From positions 1 through 15,086 of the forward strand of contig JAISEX010000244.1 in NCBI GenBank assembly GCA_031263875.1: 15,086 bases of DNA, given 5' to 3'. Numbering within the stretch: position 1 is the stretch's first letter; every line of letters starts with the position of its first letter. Below the pieces are notes generated by a model. It saw only the letters and a program-made list of their open reading frames with translations, was not told where the DNA came from and did not search any database. Positions 12,220 through 15,086 of the stretch are shown here, one piece after another. The DNA is from Eubacteriales Family XIII. Incertae Sedis bacterium. Its GTDB lineage: Bacteria; Bacillota; Clostridia; Peptostreptococcales; Anaerovoracaceae. Made by a program: the position numbers and the translations under genes.

Positions 12220-15086
12220 ATGAATACATTAGTAAAAAAGAAAAATTTGACGCACTGCCTTGCGATGGCGGTGGTCGCGGCGCTTTTGACGGCAACATGG
12301 TTCGTCATGTTGTTCACGTACGAAGCGAACGCCGTAACGGACACGACGCTCAGCCCCACCGTTACGGCAAAAGTCAAGGGGGTCACGCCGGACAACTTGA
12401 ACGTCCGAAGCGGCCCGAGCACGTCGTACAGCATTATCGGCAAGCTGAAGGAGGGGGCCTCGATCACCGTGACGGGTTACACCTCGAACAATTGGCTCGT
12501 GATGAAATCGAGCGGCATAACCAAGGGATACGTCTACGCGCCGTATGTCAACGTTCCGGTCACCGGCATAAAAGCCGCGGCATCGTCGGCGTCCGTCGTT
12601 GTGGGCAAGACCGTGACGGTGAAAATGGAGGTCGTTCCCGCGTGCGCCACCAATACGATGGTGACGTGGACGAGCAGCAATACGGCGGTGGCGACGGTGA
12701 GCACGAGCGGCGTTGTCACGGGGAAAAGCGCGGGGTCGGCGACGATCACGGCCAAAACCGCGGATGGAAGCAAGACCGCCACGACAAAAATCACGGTAAA
12801 TCCGGTTGCGGTAACGGGCGTGAGCCTGAGCGCGGCGCAGGTGAATATCAACGTGGGCGCAACGCAGACGCTGACCGCGACGGTTTCCCCGTCGGACGCG
12901 GCGAATAAAGCTGTGACGTGGACGAGCAGCGATGCCGCGGTCGCGGCGGTGAGCACGAGCGGTGTGGTAACGGGAAAAGCGGCCGGAACCGCGACGATTA
13001 CCGTAAAAACGACTGATGGCAGCAAGACTGCCACGTGCGCGGTAACGGTAAAAGCTGTCACCGTATCCGTTTCTTCCGTGTCCCTACCGGCAACCGCAGC
13101 GGTAAATGTAGGAAGCACGGTGACGCTGACGCCGACAGTTTCGCCACAGGACGCGACGAATAAAACCGTGACGTGGACGAGCAGCGATACGGCAATTGCG
13201 ACGGTCAGTTCGAGCGGCGTGGTAACGGGAAAAATAGCCGGGAGCGCGACGATCACCGTGAAAACCGCAGATGGAAGCAAGACGGCCGCGACAAAAATCA
13301 CGGTAAATCCGATTGCTGTGACGGGCGTCAGCCTTAATACGGCGCAACTGAGCATCAATGTCGGGGTGACCGCGACGCTGACCGCAACGGTTTCTCCGTC
13401 GAACGCGGGAAATAAGGCCGTGACATGGACGAGCAGCAACACCGCGATCGCGACGGTCGGCTCGAACGGCGTCATTACGGGAAAGGCCGCGGGAACCGCG
13501 ACGATTACCGTAAAAACGACGGATGGCGGCAAAACCGCCACGTGCAAAGTCACCGTAAACTCCGTTTCGCCGACGACCATTGCCGTAACGGGCGTGAGCC
13601 TGAGCGTGGCGCAGCAGAATGTCAACGTGGGCGCGACGCAGGCGCTGACCGCGACGGTTTCTCCGTCGAATGCGACGAATAAAGCCGTAACGTGGACAAG
13701 CAGCGATACGGCAATTGCAACGGTCAGTTCAAGCGGGGTGGTAACGGGAAAAGCGGCGGGAACCGCGACGATTACCGCGACGACAAACGATGGCGGCAAG
13801 ACTACTGCGTGTGCGGTAACCGTAAAAGCTGTCACCGTACCCGTCACCTCGGTGTCCGTATCGGCGACCGCGGCGGTAAATGTGGGAAGTACGGCAACGC
13901 TGACGCCGACAGTTTCGCCGTCGAATGCGACGAATAAAAGCGTAACGTGGACGAGCAGCAACACGGCAATTGCAACGGTGAGCGCAAGCGGTGTGGTAAC
14001 GGGAAAGGCGGCGGGAACCGCGACGATTACCGTAAAGACGGCCGATGGCGGCAAGACCGCCGCGTGCAAAGTTACCGTTAAGGCGGTTTCGACCTTGGCA
14101 ATAGCGGGCTCGATGACGATTCCGAATCCGCTGAAACCGGGCACGGGCGTTCTCGTCAAGGGAACCGTCAGCTCAAACTACAACGTCACGAACGTAACGG
14201 CCCAGATAAAGACCTCCGGCGGCACGGTGAAGTATACGTCGAGCGCAACGCCGAACGCCAAATCGTATGATACGGGCAAAATGGACGCGGCGATGAAGTT
14301 CAGCGCTTTGGCGGCGGGCAGTTACAGCTATGTGGTGACGGCGAAAGACGCGAGCGGCGCGTCAAAGACATTGCGCACCACGGCCTTTACCGTGCAAACA
14401 ACTTCAACCTTGGCATTGACGGGCTCGATGACGATTCCAAATCCTCTGACAGCAGGCAAGGGCGTTCTCGTCAAGGGAACCGTCAGCTCAAACTATAACA
14501 TCGCGAGCGTGACGGCGCAGATAAAGACTTCCGGCGGCACGGTGAAGTACACGTCGACGGCGAAACCTGCGGCCAAATCATATGATACGGGCAAAATGGA
14601 CGCGGCGATGAAGTTCAGCGCGCTGGCGGCGGGCAGCTACGTCTATGTGGTCACGGCAAACGACGCAAGCGGCACGTCGAAGGCATTGCGCAATACGGCC
14701 TTTACCGTTAAAGCGGCGGCAAGCACGACGACGGCTAAAGCGGCAAGCAGCGGTAACTGGATGGCATGGCCATGCGCCACCGGAAAAGTGACCCATGATT
14801 ATTACGAAAAAAGAGTCTATAATGGAAAAAATGATGTACATGGGGCGCTTGACATCAATTGCTCCACCGGAACATCAGTTAAAGCAGCGGCGGCAGGGAC
14901 AGTCGTATACGCGAGTTATAAATCGGGAAAATATAACGGAGGAACATCATCAGAAGGAAAACATATAATTATTGACCATCACAATGGCTACTGGACCGCA
15001 TATAAACATCTCAATACTTTTAGCGTTAAAGTTGGCGCTACGGTAAAGCAAGGACAGGAAATCGCAAAATCGGATAATACCGGGCA
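12220..15086 (+). CDS. Secreted SH3b - Big2 (x6) - M23 peptidase-domain protein, 3' end outside window
   Basis: The open frame runs from ATG 12220 to the window end (955 codons, no stop). AGGAG at 12207-12211 precedes it by eight bases. Residues 1-38 form a signal peptide: KKK, a hydrophobic core, and likely cleavage after ANA (36-38). A bacterial SH3 domain covers ~50-111 (LNVRSGPSTSYSIIGKL, GYVYAPYVN). Six Big2 Ig-like domains start near 114, 198, 284, 367, 456 and 542, each with VTWTSS and a GVVTGKAAGTATIT-type motif. Two ~105-residue repeats (624-728, 729-833) follow. The M23 metallopeptidase domain begins near 850, with HGALD giving zinc ligands H874 and D878 and YKHL giving H930. The second HxH zinc motif should lie past the window. 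Likely role: cell-wall hydrolysis outside the membrane. If the HxH is missing, it would be only a wall-binding or adhesive protein. Confidence 0.92.
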   Translation, partial: MNTLVKKKNLTHCLAMAVVAALLTATWFVMLFTYEANAVTDTTLSPTVTAKVKGVTPDNLNVRSGPSTSYSIIGKLKEGASITVTGYTSNNWLVMKSSGITKGYVYAPYVNVPVTGIKAAASSASVVVGKTVTVKMEVVPACATNTMVTWTSSNTAVATVSTSGVVTGKSAGSATITAKTADGSKTATTKITVNPVAVTGVSLSAAQVNINVGATQTLTATVSPSDAANKAVTWTSSDAAVAAVSTSGVVTGKAAGTATITVKTTDGSKTATCAVTVKAVTVSVSSVSLPATAAVNVGSTVTLTPTVSPQDATNKTVTWTSSDTAIATVSSSGVVTGKIAGSATITVKTADGSKTAATKITVNPIAVTGVSLNTAQLSINVGVTATLTATVSPSNAGNKAVTWTSSNTAIATVGSNGVITGKAAGTATITVKTTDGGKTATCKVTVNSVSPTTIAVTGVSLSVAQQNVNVGATQALTATVSPSNATNKAVTWTSSDTAIATVSSSGVVTGKAAGTATITATTNDGGKTTACAVTVKAVTVPVTSVSVSATAAVNVGSTATLTPTVSPSNATNKSVTWTSSNTAIATVSASGVVTGKAAGTATITVKTADGGKTAACKVTVKAVSTLAIAGSMTIPNPLKPGTGVLVKGTVSSNYNVTNVTAQIKTSGGTVKYTSSATPNAKSYDTGKMDAAMKFSALAAGSYSYVVTAKDASGASKTLRTTAFTVQTTSTLALTGSMTIPNPLTAGKGVLVKGTVSSNYNIASVTAQIKTSGGTVKYTSTAKPAAKSYDTGKMDAAMKFSALAAGSYVYVVTANDASGTSKALRNTAFTVKAAASTTTAKAASSGNWMAWPCATGKVTHDYYEKRVYNGKNDVHGALDINCSTGTSVKAAAAGTVVYASYKSGKYNGGTSSEGKHIIIDHHNGYWTAYKHLNTFSVKVGATVKQGQEIAKSDNTG
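12559..14085 (+). repeat. Six tandem Big2-encoding repeats
   Basis: Units begin near 12559, 12811, 13069, 13318, 13585 and 13843, so they are 249-267 bp long. Units 3 and 6 share the ATAAVNVGST...LTPTVSP form, while 2, 4 and 5 share the VTGVSL...NVGAT...LTATVSP form. Units 2 and 5, and 3 and 6, are each exactly 774 bp apart, which suggests duplication of a three-unit block. Confidence 0.85.
14089..14718 (+). repeat. Two tandem 315-bp repeats encoding unassigned Ig-like domains
   Basis: The segment from 14089 is repeated from 14404 (105 codons each). The two protein copies differ at 19 of 105 positions by my count. Each carries GSMTIPNP, GVLVKGTVSSNYN, QIKTSGGTVKYTS, SYDTGKMDAAMKFSALAAGSY and a final AFTV. 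The strand-rich pattern suggests an Ig-like spacer domain between Big2 and M23; I cannot assign a named family. Confidence 0.8.

Noticed and set aside
12534..14159. 541-residue open frame on the minus strand
   Set aside because: It is antisense to the Big2 repeats. The opposite strand of repetitive GTG/ACG-rich codons stays open by composition. There is no ribosome binding site and no recognised protein.

Overview
The window reads as a chromosomal segment next to the replication origin of a Gram-positive, Clostridia-like bacterium. The order jag - mnmE - mnmG - rsmG - parA (soj) - parB (spo0J), all on the + strand, is the classical Firmicutes origin-proximal cluster. noc is absent, as is usual in Clostridia. 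Two perfect 16-bp parS sites lie just upstream of parA. I saw no clear DnaA-box cluster, so oriC probably lies to the left of base 1, beyond the rpmH-rnpA-yidC genes that normally precede jag. Base composition is mixed: GC-rich for jag, mnmE and mnmG, lower for parA and parB, and clearly AT-rich for the gene after parB. No tRNA, rRNA, CRISPR array or transposase gene was seen.

Layout. 1-413: non-coding DNA with a 256-bp-period duplication whose second copy ends on the jag ribosome binding site. 414-1367: jag (RNA-binding KH/R3H protein). 1368-2056: about 690 bp of palindrome-rich DNA. 2057-3436 mnmE, 3632-5962 mnmG and 6060-6863 rsmG: tRNA wobble-uridine modification and 16S rRNA methylation. 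6864-8122: about 1.26 kb without a convincing gene, holding a 96-bp tandem repeat array and the parS pair. 8123-8893 parA and 8905-9840 parB: chromosome segregation. 9962-10696: metallo-beta-lactamase-fold hydrolase. 10763-11323, minus strand: RNase HI. 11324-12219: about 900 bp of repeat-rich intergenic DNA. 12220 to the window end: the 5' part of a large secreted protein with an SH3b domain, six Big2 domains, two unassigned Ig-like repeats and an M23 peptidase domain.

Most of the unusual content is in non-coding and inserted DNA. MnmG carries a ~129-residue insertion built from two tandem 51-residue units. The jag leader can pair so as to hide its own Shine-Dalgarno. A dispersed ~100-bp repeat occurs twice in opposite orientation (1886-1988 and 11458-11557). 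Three hairpins with a GCTGAAGC apex lie between jag and mnmE. The 96-bp array shows a higher-order duplication. I found no complete new enzymatic or defence system. The strongest candidates for something undescribed are the MnmG insertion, the jag leader element and the dispersed repeat families.
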